A stretch of 64,000 nucleotides of DNA from Methylophilus sp. TWE2. GTDB taxonomy: Bacteria > Pseudomonadota > Gammaproteobacteria > Burkholderiales > Methylophilaceae. The stretch covers positions 744,001 to 808,000 of the forward strand of contig NZ_CP012020.1 in the NCBI RefSeq assembly GCF_001183865.1, read 5' to 3'. The notes beneath the pieces are model-generated. The model was not told where the DNA came from. It ran no database searches and was given only the letters and a program-made list of their open reading frames with translations. The stretch's first letter is position 1. Each line of letters opens with the position of its first letter. Shown one piece after another: positions 48,015-56,981 of this stretch. The translations under genes were made by a program, and so were the position numbers.

Positions 48015-49451
48015 ATGAAGCTTTATGTCTCGTTCGCTGCCCGCATCCGCGCCATGATTGATGAAGGCGTGCTACGGCCCGGTGAACGGATTTTCTCGGT
48101 GCGCCAAGCCAGCCAGAAATATGAGCTCAGTATCAGCACCGTGTTACGCGCCTATCTGTTGCTCGAACAGGAAGGCGTCATCAGCAGCCATCCGCAATCC
48201 GGTTATTACGTCACGCCACGCAAGCGTTTGCAGCAAAAGCAAGCTTCCCCATTGGCCAAAGATATCAACCTGTCCGAGATTGATGCCAGCAAACTGGTGC
48301 TGACCACACTCAAATCCATCCGTGAATTTGGCACGGTGCCCCTGGGTTCACCGTTTCCGGATCCACAACTGTTTCCACTCAAGCGTATCCATCAATATGA
48401 AAAAGCACTCACCGATGATGAAGGAGAGTGGGGTGTACTCAGCGACTTGCCACCAGGCAATGAGTTCTTGCGCCAGCAGATTGCGCGGCGCTACTTGGTC
48501 AACGGTATGGATGTATCGCCGGACGATATTGTGATCACCCATGGTGCGACCGAGGCGATCACGCTTTGCCTGCAGGCAGTGGCTAAGGCTGGGGATACCA
48601 TTGCGCTGGAATCGCCGGGCTACTATGCACTGGCTCACACGGTGGAACGTCTGGGCATGAAGGTGGCAGAAATCCGCACTGATCCTGAATCGGGGATAGA
48701 CCTGGATGCGCTGCGTGCGGTCACGGATAATGTGCGGATTGCCGCGGTGATCCTCACCACGAACTTCCAGAATCCGCTAGGCTTTGTCATGCCCGATGAC
48801 AAGAAAAAGGCCTTGGTGGCTTTCCTGACCGAACAGAATATCCCGCTGATTGAAGATGACGTGTATAGCGAACTGTATTTCAGTGACGCACCACCTTTAC
48901 CGGCTAAAGCGTTTGATCAGGCAGGCATCGTGTTACATTGCTCCTCGTTTTCCAAATCCCTGGCGCCCGGTTACCGTGTGGGCTGGACGACTGCTGGACG
49001 CTACCGCCAGGAGGTTGAACGCCTGATGTTCCTGAATAGCCTGTCGCTGACGTCTGCCCCGCAGATCGCCATTGCAAAATTTATGCAGCGCGACAGTTTC
49101 GAGCAGCACCTGAAACAGTTGCGGCACACATTGCGCTCAAACTATGTATTGATGCGCAATGTCATTGAGCAGACTTTTCCTGCCGGGACGCAGCTGTCTG
49201 TGCCTCAGGGCGGCTATGTGATCTGGGTAAAACTGCCACCGGCACTGGATGCGCTTGAGCTATACCGCAAGGCCATCGACAATGGCATTACTGTTGCGCC
49301 TGGGACCATCTTTTCGCGCAAAAAAGAGCTGACCCACTACATCCGCCTCAATTTCAGTCACTTGTGGACACTGGCGATTGAGCAAGCAGTGCGTGATGTT
49401 GGCGCATTGGCTTGTGAAATGATTGCGGCTGACGCTTCAGTCAGAAATTAA
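48015..49451 (+). CDS. MocR-type regulator (GntR helix fused to aminotransferase)
   Basis: A 478-residue protein: GntR winged helix at the N-terminus (AARIRAMIDEGVLRPGERIFSVRQASQKYELSISTVLRAYLLLEQEGVI) and a fold-type I aminotransferase domain (about 90-470). The PLP lysine is in SSFSKSLAPGYRVGW and the Asp/Tyr pair in LIEDDVYSELYF. MocR proteins such as PdxR and GabR bind PLP and act as regulators. There is no clear operator nearby; a link to fdh4 is only positional. Confidence 0.9.
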   Translation: MKLYVSFAARIRAMIDEGVLRPGERIFSVRQASQKYELSISTVLRAYLLLEQEGVISSHPQSGYYVTPRKRLQQKQASPLAKDINLSEIDASKLVLTTLKSIREFGTVPLGSPFPDPQLFPLKRIHQYEKALTDDEGEWGVLSDLPPGNEFLRQQIARRYLVNGMDVSPDDIVITHGATEAITLCLQAVAKAGDTIALESPGYYALAHTVERLGMKVAEIRTDPESGIDLDALRAVTDNVRIAAVILTTNFQNPLGFVMPDDKKKALVAFLTEQNIPLIEDDVYSELYFSDAPPLPAKAFDQAGIVLHCSSFSKSLAPGYRVGWTTAGRYRQEVERLMFLNSLSLTSAPQIAIAKFMQRDSFEQHLKQLRHTLRSNYVLMRNVIEQTFPAGTQLSVPQGGYVIWVKLPPALDALELYRKAIDNGITVAPGTIFSRKKELTHYIRLNFSHLWTLAIEQAVRDVGALACEMIAADASVRN

Positions 49452-49509
49452 GCCGAGCCTACTGGAAAAGGCCAAGCCAGCCTTGGCCAGCGTTGATTCA
49501 CACTGCAAA

Positions 49510-49548
49510 TTTTTTAAAGCGACTGGCATGGCTGGCCGATTTAAAAAA
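49510..49548. terminator. A/T-flanked imperfect inverted repeat
   Basis: TTTTTTAAAGCGACTGGC and GCTGGCCGATTTAAAAAA form an 18-bp stem with two mismatches and two G-U pairs around ATG. With runs of T and A at the ends it may act as a terminator in either direction after the MocR gene. Confidence 0.45.
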
Positions 49549-49724
49549 GTTGTTTACACGCTGCTTGTTGATTTCGTCACAAACCACTCTGTAAATGTAT
49601 TAATATAAATGCTATTGCGCCTTGTATAACATTAACAAGAAACTGGTGCTACAGCGTTAACGGATCAATCCTGGGTGTGATCAAACAGTGGGGGGCATCG
49701 GTATGCGAGTGGCAGGAGTCGTTT

Positions 49725-52700
49725 GTGAAGCCTAGAAAAAACGAGTTCTGGGCACTGGAATCCGTGATTATTTACGGGTTCATCAGCTTTTTTGCGCTAT
49801 TGGTCTTGCTGGGCATCACCAGCATGATCTATCTTCAGCGTTTTTCTGAGAATAGCAGTTGGGTGACCCATACCCATGCCGTGATTTCCAAACTGGACCA
49901 CGGCTTGAATTTTTTCAACCAGCTGGAAGTTGCCCAGCGCGGATTCCTGCTGACTGGGGATGTCAGCTCGATCGGCCGCCGCGATGCGGCCTTGGCGGAT
50001 TTGCAGAAAGAAATTTCGCAGCTTGCAGTCCTGACCAAGGATAACACTTTCCAGCAACAGCAAATCACCCAGCTAAGGCGCCTGATCGACCGGCGGATTC
50101 TTTACTTTTACCAGCTTAACGAGCTTGCACGTGCAATGCCTGCAGATAAATTGAAAGAGCTGCTGCGTAAAGATTTTATCCGCAAGGAAGAGATGCTCGA
50201 AATTCGCGGTGTGTTTAACGCCATGTCGCTGGAGGAGCAGGGGTTGCTTTCAACGCGTACCCAGTCAGAGCAGGAGCATGCCAAAGATCTGCTTATCCTG
50301 TTTGCGGTGATGTCTATCGCCATCCTCATTTTCTTCCCGCTGCTGCTCTGGCGCATCCAGCGCGATCTCAATATCCGTAAACAGGCTTCTGTTGTACAAA
50401 AGCGACTGACAGATATTCTCGATGCCTCACCAGATCTTATTGCCAATGCCAATCTGCAAGGGGATTATTTTTACCTGAATAAAGGTGGGCGAAAGTTACT
50501 GGGCATAGGCGAGGATGAAGACATTACTTCGCAACCTGTCTCACGCATGCGTCCGCAGTGGGCGATTGAGCTCATCCATAATAAAGGCATCCCGACCGCA
50601 TTGAGCAATGGTTTCTGGAGCGGTGAAACCGCTTTTATCACGCGTGCCGGTACAGAAATCCCGGTCTCCCAGGTGGTGGTGGTGCACCGCAATGCTGAGG
50701 GTGTCCCTACCCATTTATCTACCGTTGCTCGCAACGTGAGCGACTTCAAGCAGATTCAGTATGACCTGACCCATGCTGCGGTGTACGATCAAACGCATAG
50801 TGAGGTGCTCAGGCTGTTCAATGCCAACTATGACCGCGCACATATCTTGCCTAACATGCTGGAAATTTTAGCCAGGAATCATGCCTTCCCGGTGTCGGCG
50901 GTTTATGGCTATGACGAATGGAGCGGATTCTACCGTCTGGAAAGCGCACACGCAGCCCCGGTGGATATCCTCAATGAATTTAAGCTGGGCCACGGCGTGA
51001 TTGGTGAAGCCATCCAGAACAATCAAACCCTCATCCTGAGCGAACTGGATGAATTACCTTCGCTGACGATTGAAACCGGCTTGATGTCATTCAAACCTAA
51101 AGACATCATTATTTGCCCTGTGACGTACCAGGAGAAACGTCTGGCCGTGCTGGTGCTGGCCGCAAGTAAAACCCTGACCGAGCGGGATCAAACCTTTATT
51201 GAGCGTTTATCGGCGCAACTGGGCGTCGCACTTCACAATATCCAGCAGTACGGCGATCTTAAACTCTTGGCCGAACAACTACGCCTGCGTAGCGAAGAAA
51301 TTGGCTTAAAGAACGAGCAATTATTGGAAGCCGACCGGATGAAGTCAGAGTTTCTTGCCACCATGTCGCATGAGCTACGCACGCCTTTGAATGCCATTAT
51401 CGGCTTTTCCGAGATTCTCAGGGATGGCTTGATTGGGCAATTGACGGATAAACAGAAGGCTTACGTCAATGATATTTTTGAGAGTGGTCAACACTTGCTC
51501 TCACTGATTAACGATGTGCTCGATTTATCCAAGATAGAAGCCGGACGGATGGTGCTGGAGGTGGAGATTATCGACCCCAGGGCATTGCTGCAAAACTGTC
51601 TTTCCATCATTAAGGAAAAAGCAGTCGCCCAGCGGGTCCAATTACAGACAGAGGTGTCGGAAGCTTTGGGCGCTGCCTGGTTAGATGCACGCAAAGTGAA
51701 GCAAATTGTGTATAACCTGTTGTCGAATGCGGTCAAATTCACGCCTGAGGGTGGGCAAGTCACTTTACGGGCGCAACTGGTTGAGCGCGAGGCGATACTG
51801 GCCAAAACAAGACATATTTCGGGCAGCCACATCTCAGGGCTAGGCAACGACACGCCATTTATTGAAATTGCCATTACGGATACGGGCATCGGCATTGAAC
51901 CACAGGATATTCCACGTCTGTTTCAACCTTTTGTCCAGGTGGAGAGCACGTTGTCGCGCCGTTTTGAAGGCACCGGGCTGGGATTGGCGCTGGTACGCAA
52001 GCTGGCTGAAATGCACGGTGGCGCTGTGGCTGTAACCAGTACTCCTGGTAAGGGCAGTACATTTACCGTCTGGTTGCAATACAAGTCCAGTTCGCCAGAA
52101 ACTGCTTCTGGCCCCATGGCCACGGCTGACGGCATGCGGCCACTGCCAAGCAGTGAGCCACCACATGTGTTAGTGCTGGAAGATGATGACCGCGCTGCTG
52201 ATCTGATCCGACTACAGCTTGAGGCAGACCATTGCAAGGTGACGCGGGCAGCCACAGCCGAAATTGCCCTGGCGATTCTGGCAGGTGATCCACCGCCAGA
52301 TTTGATTACGCTGGATATTTTGCTGCCTGGCATGGATGGCTGGGAGTTTCTGAGCAAACTCAAGGCCGACAAAAGGCTGGCACATGTGCCGGTGGTGATT
52401 CTGTCTATTGTGGCAGACAGCAACCGCGGGTTGTCGCTGGGGGCTGCACAAGTGCTGCAAAAGCCCGTGTCGGCAGAAGATTTGCAAACGGCCTTGTGCA
52501 AGCTGGGCTTTGTGAAGCCGGTTGATCAACAGCCAGGGTTAAATGTGTTGGTGGTGGACGATGACCCCAAAGCGGTCGAAATCATTTCCACCTATCTTGA
52601 GCATGCCAACCACGCTGTGTTGCGTGCCTACAGCGGCAGTGAGGCCATACACATTGCAAAATCACAAACGCCAGATTTGATTGTGCTGGATTTGATGATG

Positions 52701-52964
52701 CCGGAAATCAGCGGGTTTGAAGTGGTTGAAGATTTAAAGCTGGATAAGCGCACGGCTAAAATACCCATCATCATCGTCACCTCCAAATTCCTCACACCTG
52801 ACGAACGGCAGATGCTCAAAGGCCAGGTGCTGGCAGTGCTGGAAAAGTCTGAATTCAATCATGGCAATTTCATCAGTGAAGTCCATCGTGCATTAGCGGG
52901 TAAGCGTGGCCGCCAGGCACCGCGAAAAAATAAAGGCAAGCATGGCAAGCATACTGATCATTGA
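49725..52964 (+). CDS. Hybrid sensor histidine kinase (CHASE3-PAS-GAF-HK-REC-REC)
   Basis: A 1079-residue membrane kinase: helix at about 10-32, CHASE3-like periplasmic domain (about 40-185, NQLEVAQRGFLLTGD), second helix (LLILFAVMSIAILIFFPLLLW), PAS (about 235-345), GAF (about 365-515), dimerisation domain with His549 (MSHELRTPLNAIIGF), HATPase with GTGLGLALV, and two receiver domains with Asp864 (ITLDILLPGMDG) and Asp989 (IVLDLMMPE). The GTG at 49725 has AGGAG six bases upstream, whereas the GTG at 49677 has none; the first is chosen. It is followed by two response regulators in the same operon. Confidence 0.93.
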   Translation: MKPRKNEFWALESVIIYGFISFFALLVLLGITSMIYLQRFSENSSWVTHTHAVISKLDHGLNFFNQLEVAQRGFLLTGDVSSIGRRDAALADLQKEISQLAVLTKDNTFQQQQITQLRRLIDRRILYFYQLNELARAMPADKLKELLRKDFIRKEEMLEIRGVFNAMSLEEQGLLSTRTQSEQEHAKDLLILFAVMSIAILIFFPLLLWRIQRDLNIRKQASVVQKRLTDILDASPDLIANANLQGDYFYLNKGGRKLLGIGEDEDITSQPVSRMRPQWAIELIHNKGIPTALSNGFWSGETAFITRAGTEIPVSQVVVVHRNAEGVPTHLSTVARNVSDFKQIQYDLTHAAVYDQTHSEVLRLFNANYDRAHILPNMLEILARNHAFPVSAVYGYDEWSGFYRLESAHAAPVDILNEFKLGHGVIGEAIQNNQTLILSELDELPSLTIETGLMSFKPKDIIICPVTYQEKRLAVLVLAASKTLTERDQTFIERLSAQLGVALHNIQQYGDLKLLAEQLRLRSEEIGLKNEQLLEADRMKSEFLATMSHELRTPLNAIIGFSEILRDGLIGQLTDKQKAYVNDIFESGQHLLSLINDVLDLSKIEAGRMVLEVEIIDPRALLQNCLSIIKEKAVAQRVQLQTEVSEALGAAWLDARKVKQIVYNLLSNAVKFTPEGGQVTLRAQLVEREAILAKTRHISGSHISGLGNDTPFIEIAITDTGIGIEPQDIPRLFQPFVQVESTLSRRFEGTGLGLALVRKLAEMHGGAVAVTSTPGKGSTFTVWLQYKSSSPETASGPMATADGMRPLPSSEPPHVLVLEDDDRAADLIRLQLEADHCKVTRAATAEIALAILAGDPPPDLITLDILLPGMDGWEFLSKLKADKRLAHVPVVILSIVADSNRGLSLGAAQVLQKPVSAEDLQTALCKLGFVKPVDQQPGLNVLVVDDDPKAVEIISTYLEHANHAVLRAYSGSEAIHIAKSQTPDLIVLDLMMPEISGFEVVEDLKLDKRTAKIPIIIVTSKFLTPDERQMLKGQVLAVLEKSEFNHGNFISEVHRALAGKRGRQAPRKNKGKHGKHTDH

Positions 52965-53301
52965 GGATAACGCCATGAATATGCGTCTGGCGCAATTGAT
53001 TCTGGAAACTGCAGGCCATGAAGTATTACAGGCGGTCAATGCGCAGGAGGGCATGGAGATTGCCCGTAGCCAGTCTCCAGCGATGATATTAATGGATATC
53101 CAGTTGCCAGGCATGGATGGTCTGACCGCTACCCAATTGCTTAAAAAAGATGCAGATACCAGGCACATCAAGATTGTTGCGTTGACGGCTTTTGCCATGA
53201 AAGGGGATGAAGAAAAAATGCGGGCGGCAGGGTGCGATGGTTACATCGCCAAACCTATCCGCTACAAAGCGTTTCTGGAAACAATTGAAGCCTTACTCTA
53301 A
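52942..53301 (+). CDS. Single-domain response regulator (DivK-like)
   Basis: A 119-residue REC domain: acidic IIEDN, Asp52 (MILMDIQLPGMDG), Thr in ALTAFAM and Lys in IAKPIR. The last is the DivK-like form. It overlaps the kinase end by 23 bp and is a likely phosphorelay shuttle between the hybrid kinase and the next gene. Confidence 0.92.
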   Translation: MASILIIEDNAMNMRLAQLILETAGHEVLQAVNAQEGMEIARSQSPAMILMDIQLPGMDGLTATQLLKKDADTRHIKIVALTAFAMKGDEEKMRAAGCDGYIAKPIRYKAFLETIEALL

Positions 53302-53331
53302 TCAAAACAATACGCAGGAAGGGGGTATAAA

Positions 53332-54408
53332 TTGGACATGAAAGTGACACGCAAGACCATACTCATCGTTGATGATGAAGCAACTAACCGTACCTATCTG
53401 GAGACGCTGCTCAGCGCTGAAGGCTATGCCACCTTGCAGGCACAGGACGGGAAAATGGCCTATGACATGATACTGGCACATCGGCCTGACTTGATCCTGC
53501 TGGATGCCATGATGCCCGTGCTGGATGGTTTCGAGTTGGCTGAACAGCTAAAGAGTCATCAAACCACCAAGATTATTCCCATCATTATGCTCACTGCCCT
53601 GGCCGATAGAGAATCCAAAATGCGCGCCTTGCAATGCGGTGTTGAGGAGTTTGTGACCAAGCCTGTCGACCGGGCAGAACTCTGGATCAGGGTCCGTAAC
53701 CTGCTACGCCTCAAGGAATATAATGACTTCCTGGCGGATTACAGTCATACGCTGGAAGAGCAGGTAGAAGAGCGGACCGCACAACTGGTGGCCAGTTACT
53801 TTGATTCCATGTTCAGCATTATGCGTGCTGCAGAGTTTCGCGATGAGGAAACAGGCGCCCATATTCACCGCATTGCATTCTTCTGCAAAGAGCTGGCCGC
53901 CGATTTAGGCATGCCTGCAGACTTTATTGATACGATTTATCATGCCAGCCCGCTGCATGATGTGGGCAAGATTGGGATTCCTGATCATATCCTGCTCAAA
54001 CCCGGCCCGCATACAGCTGAGGAGTGGGCCATCATGAAAACCCATTCCGCATTGGGCGACAGTATCCTCGGTCACGGCAAGGGTACTTCCCCTTTTATGA
54101 TGATGGGGGCAGAGATTGCCTTGAATCATCATGAACGGTGGGATGGCAGTGGTTACCCGAATGGCCTGAAAGGGGAAGAGATTCCGCTGTCTGCGCGCAT
54201 TATGATGATGAGTGATGTCTATGATGCGCTACGCAGCAAGCGCCCATATAAACCGGCGTTTACGCACGAGCATGCAGTTAAAATCATTATGGAAGGAGAT
54301 GGCCGAACACAGCCTGTTCATTTTGACCCCATGATTCTTGACGCTTTTAAAAAACTTTCTGCGCGTTTCAGGGATATTTTTGAAGAACATGCCGATCCAG
54401 CAGCATGA
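53332..54408 (+). CDS. REC-HD-GYP response regulator (RpfG-like phosphodiesterase)
   Basis: A 358-residue protein: REC domain with Asp58 (LILLDAMMPVLDG), a short coiled linker (EEQVEERTAQLVASY) and HD-GYP domain (about 155-340) with HDVGKIGIPDHI and HHERWDGSGYPNGLKGEEIP. It should hydrolyse c-di-GMP when phosphorylated. AAGGGGG six bases before the TTG at 53332 supports that start; ATG at 53338 is the alternative. It is the output of the preceding kinase/DivK pair. Confidence 0.93.
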   Translation: MDMKVTRKTILIVDDEATNRTYLETLLSAEGYATLQAQDGKMAYDMILAHRPDLILLDAMMPVLDGFELAEQLKSHQTTKIIPIIMLTALADRESKMRALQCGVEEFVTKPVDRAELWIRVRNLLRLKEYNDFLADYSHTLEEQVEERTAQLVASYFDSMFSIMRAAEFRDEETGAHIHRIAFFCKELAADLGMPADFIDTIYHASPLHDVGKIGIPDHILLKPGPHTAEEWAIMKTHSALGDSILGHGKGTSPFMMMGAEIALNHHERWDGSGYPNGLKGEEIPLSARIMMMSDVYDALRSKRPYKPAFTHEHAVKIIMEGDGRTQPVHFDPMILDAFKKLSARFRDIFEEHADPAA

Positions 54409-54642
54409 CATGGGTAAAAATGATGGCTTTACCTCCTGATCCTCGTCTTTGGATACCCCCTCCCACGGAGGGCTGCATATTGATCCTTATGACACTTGAT
54501 AAGACGGTGCGTTATTGACCTTGCAGGGTGAAGTTCCCAGGCCTGAAAAGTCCTCACATCCTTTATTAGTCCGATTGGGCTATCAAGAAAAATGCCTGCA
54601 GGTTTTATAATGCTCAGCATAAATAGGGTTTGTTTCATATAA
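54409..54642. other. Non-coding stretch after the REC-HD-GYP gene
   Basis: 234 bp with no convincing gene, promoter or terminator. A 69-codon frame on the minus strand (to 54638) has no ribosome site or recognisable sequence and runs antisense to nothing known. Confidence 0.4.
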
Positions 54643-54784
54643 AGGGTGCTTCTATAAATTCAACTTCCGTCGCCATGCGGTGTTGCTCATAAAAAATTTC
54701 TCCTTACATATTACCTATATGCTGCGTCAAATTTTTTAATCGCGCCTTGTCTGGCTTAGCAATTTGAATTTATAGAAGCACCCT
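54643..54784. repeat. 142-bp MITE-like palindromic element C
   Basis: Perfect 21-bp inverted ends (54643-54663 and 54764-54784, starting AGGGTGCTTCTATAAA). The core, read on the minus strand (54728-54700), is GACGCAG-CATAT-AGGTA-ATATG-TAAGGAG: the same order as in elements A and B, with different bases in the hairpin stem but pairing kept. Confidence 0.75.
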
Positions 54785-54795
54785 ACAGAAGCTTG

Positions 54796-55062
54796 ATGAT
54801 TGCATACAAAGCTTCAGCGTCCCATAAACTGCTCGGACATGTCACGTCAAGTGATGTCTTCGATGATTCGATGGTCTGTTCACAAAGTCTGTCCCCCCTT
54901 TATCAACGCGTGTTGATCTCAATGTTGGCTGCTTGGAAAATGCTGCTTTCAGTAAACGCTTTTTTAACCCAGTTGGATTGGCTGCACTTGCGCGCATGTC
55001 TTTTTTTAGCGATGACGGTATGTCATTGCGTCATGAATGTTCAGAGATTGTTTAAAAGATGA
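54796..55062 (+). CDS. Possible small membrane protein upstream of the GGDEF-EAL gene
   Basis: An 88-codon frame with two hydrophobic segments (LISMLAAWKMLLSV and LRACLFLAMTVCHCV). Its TGA overlaps the ATG of the following GGDEF-EAL gene (ATGA), which is the usual form of translational coupling, and that gene has no good ribosome site of its own. No family is recognised and the ribosome site of this frame is poor, so it could be accidental. Confidence 0.28.
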   Translation: MIAYKASASHKLLGHVTSSDVFDDSMVCSQSLSPLYQRVLISMLAAWKMLLSVNAFLTQLDWLHLRACLFLAMTVCHCVMNVQRLFKR

Positions 55063-56981
55063 TCAGCATACGGTATTACAACTATTTCGATGAAGACCTT
55101 CTCCGGGCCAGGTACTTCTCCCTCTTGCCTTATGTGCCTGTGGTGATTGTGGCGGCGGTGGTGGCCATGCTCACGCAGATCTCCGTGTTTCATTCCACTG
55201 AGCCATTCTTGTGGTCATTTGTGATTCCAGGCTTGCTGACCGTGGTGTCGGCGGGGGTGTTTGTGTACTGGTTTTTTCACCGCAAGGAGCAGCCAGACAT
55301 TGCCATCGTCAGGCGTCGCTTGCAATTTTTTGCCAGTTTGCTGGTGGTGGCCGGCATCACAACCATTATTTGTGATTTGCATCTTTTGCAACATTCTGCT
55401 GGCTACAGCCGCTATTTCCTGATTGTACAAATGACCTTATATGGGATCTGCTTTCCATTTTTGCTCGTGAGCCTGGGACGCCCGGCCTATATCTACAACC
55501 TCATGCTCATTACGACCACGGTGTTTTACCTGTTGTATGCCGATGTCGAATACGCCCAGCCCTTTGCCTTTATGATCCTGGTTTTTGAGGCTGGGATGCT
55601 CGCGGCCATGCACCGGCGCAATAAAGGATTTGACTCGCTGGTATTCAGCTCACTCCACGCGCAGCAGCTGGCCATTGAAAATGCGCGCCTGGCCAACGTT
55701 GATATCCTGACCGGGTTGCCTAATCGCCGCCAGTTTTTTGCAGCAATTAAGGCTCAATCGCTAGATCATTTAAAAACGACAGGGATGCGCTTTGCCATCG
55801 GCATTATTGACCTGGATAGATTCAAATTGGTCAATGATTCGCATGGCCACAGGGTGGGTGATCTGGTGTTGATAGAAATTGCACGACGACTCAGTGAGTA
55901 TGATGACTGTCACCAGCCGATCAGTTTCTATCGCCTGGGCGGGGATGAATTTGCTTTTCACAAGCATTTTGGTGGCGATGAAGCTGGCTTGAAAAGCTTG
56001 GGGCAAGCACTGATTGCGCTCATTGAACAACCGGTGTCGGTAGATGGCCTGGTATTCCACCTCAGCGCATCTACCGGGATCGCCGTGTTCCCCGACGTGG
56101 ACGATTCAACCGAAAAGCTGTACGAATACGCAGATTATGCGCTCTACCAGGCTAAAAATAGTGGCCGTGGACATCCCGAGCTATTCTCGCCACAGCATCT
56201 TGGCAGTTTGCAGGCCAGGACTCAAACCGAACGGGCGTTACGCACTGCGAATATCAGGCAGGAGTTTTCCACGGTATTCCAGCCCATCGTCAATACGACA
56301 GCCAATCGCCCTGTGGCGTTTGAATGTCTCGCCCGCTGGCATAGCCCCGTCATCGGAGAGGTCACACCTAATGAATTTATTCCTGTCGCAGAAAGTATCG
56401 GCCTGATTTCGAATATCACACTGGTGCTGTTCGAAAAAGCAATACAGGCCATGCGTGACTGGCCGGAACAGGTCGGTTTGTCATTCAATTTGTCGGCCAA
56501 CGATATTACTAACGATAAAGTGATCCATGACCTGATCCAGATGATTGCCGGCAGTGGCGTAGAGGCACAACGTTTTACTTTTGAGCTGACGGAAACGGCC
56601 TTGCTGCAAGATTATCTTTCGACCAGGAATAATATCGAATTATTGCGTCAGGCAGGCGTGGCCCTGGCGCTGGATGACTTTGGCACAGGTTACTCCAGCT
56701 TGAGTCATGTGCAAGGTTTGCCCTTGAATAAAATCAAGGTCGACCGAAGCTTTGTGCACGACATTGAAACCAACCCGAAAAGTAAAATGATCGTCAGTTC
56801 GATTTTGGTTTTATGCCGTGGCATAGGCATCGATTGTGTGGTGGAGGGGGCAGAGTCAAGAAGCCAGATTGAGCTTTTACAGGCCATGGGCTGCCATATT
56901 ATCCAGGGGTTTTATTACGCCCAGCCCATGAACGCACAAGCGATCCCAGCATTTCTGGCAACCACCAGCTCACCCCGCTAA
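55059..56981 (+). CDS. Membrane GGDEF-EAL protein (sister of 58379-60286)
   Basis: A 640-residue protein with an N-terminal module of about six helices (residues 20-185, beginning with LLRARYFSLLPYVPVVIV), GGDEF (about 205-375, intact RLGGDEFAF) and EAL (about 390-630). The EAL signature is FECLARWHSP, with the metal-binding Glu kept, and LDDFGTGYSSLSHV is intact; VVEGAES replaces the usual AEGVET. Both synthesis and hydrolysis of c-di-GMP are possible. It shares the membrane module and domain order with the gene at 58379, so the two are paralogues. Confidence 0.92.
   Translation: MISIRYYNYFDEDLLRARYFSLLPYVPVVIVAAVVAMLTQISVFHSTEPFLWSFVIPGLLTVVSAGVFVYWFFHRKEQPDIAIVRRRLQFFASLLVVAGITTIICDLHLLQHSAGYSRYFLIVQMTLYGICFPFLLVSLGRPAYIYNLMLITTTVFYLLYADVEYAQPFAFMILVFEAGMLAAMHRRNKGFDSLVFSSLHAQQLAIENARLANVDILTGLPNRRQFFAAIKAQSLDHLKTTGMRFAIGIIDLDRFKLVNDSHGHRVGDLVLIEIARRLSEYDDCHQPISFYRLGGDEFAFHKHFGGDEAGLKSLGQALIALIEQPVSVDGLVFHLSASTGIAVFPDVDDSTEKLYEYADYALYQAKNSGRGHPELFSPQHLGSLQARTQTERALRTANIRQEFSTVFQPIVNTTANRPVAFECLARWHSPVIGEVTPNEFIPVAESIGLISNITLVLFEKAIQAMRDWPEQVGLSFNLSANDITNDKVIHDLIQMIAGSGVEAQRFTFELTETALLQDYLSTRNNIELLRQAGVALALDDFGTGYSSLSHVQGLPLNKIKVDRSFVHDIETNPKSKMIVSSILVLCRGIGIDCVVEGAESRSQIELLQAMGCHIIQGFYYAQPMNAQAIPAFLATTSSPR

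Noticed and set aside
49677..49724. GTG at 49677 as start of the hybrid kinase
   Set aside because: It has no ribosome site, whereas the in-frame GTG at 49725 has AGGAG at six bases.
54429..54638. 69-codon open frame on the minus strand
   Set aside because: No ribosome site, no recognisable sequence and no neighbour that supports it.
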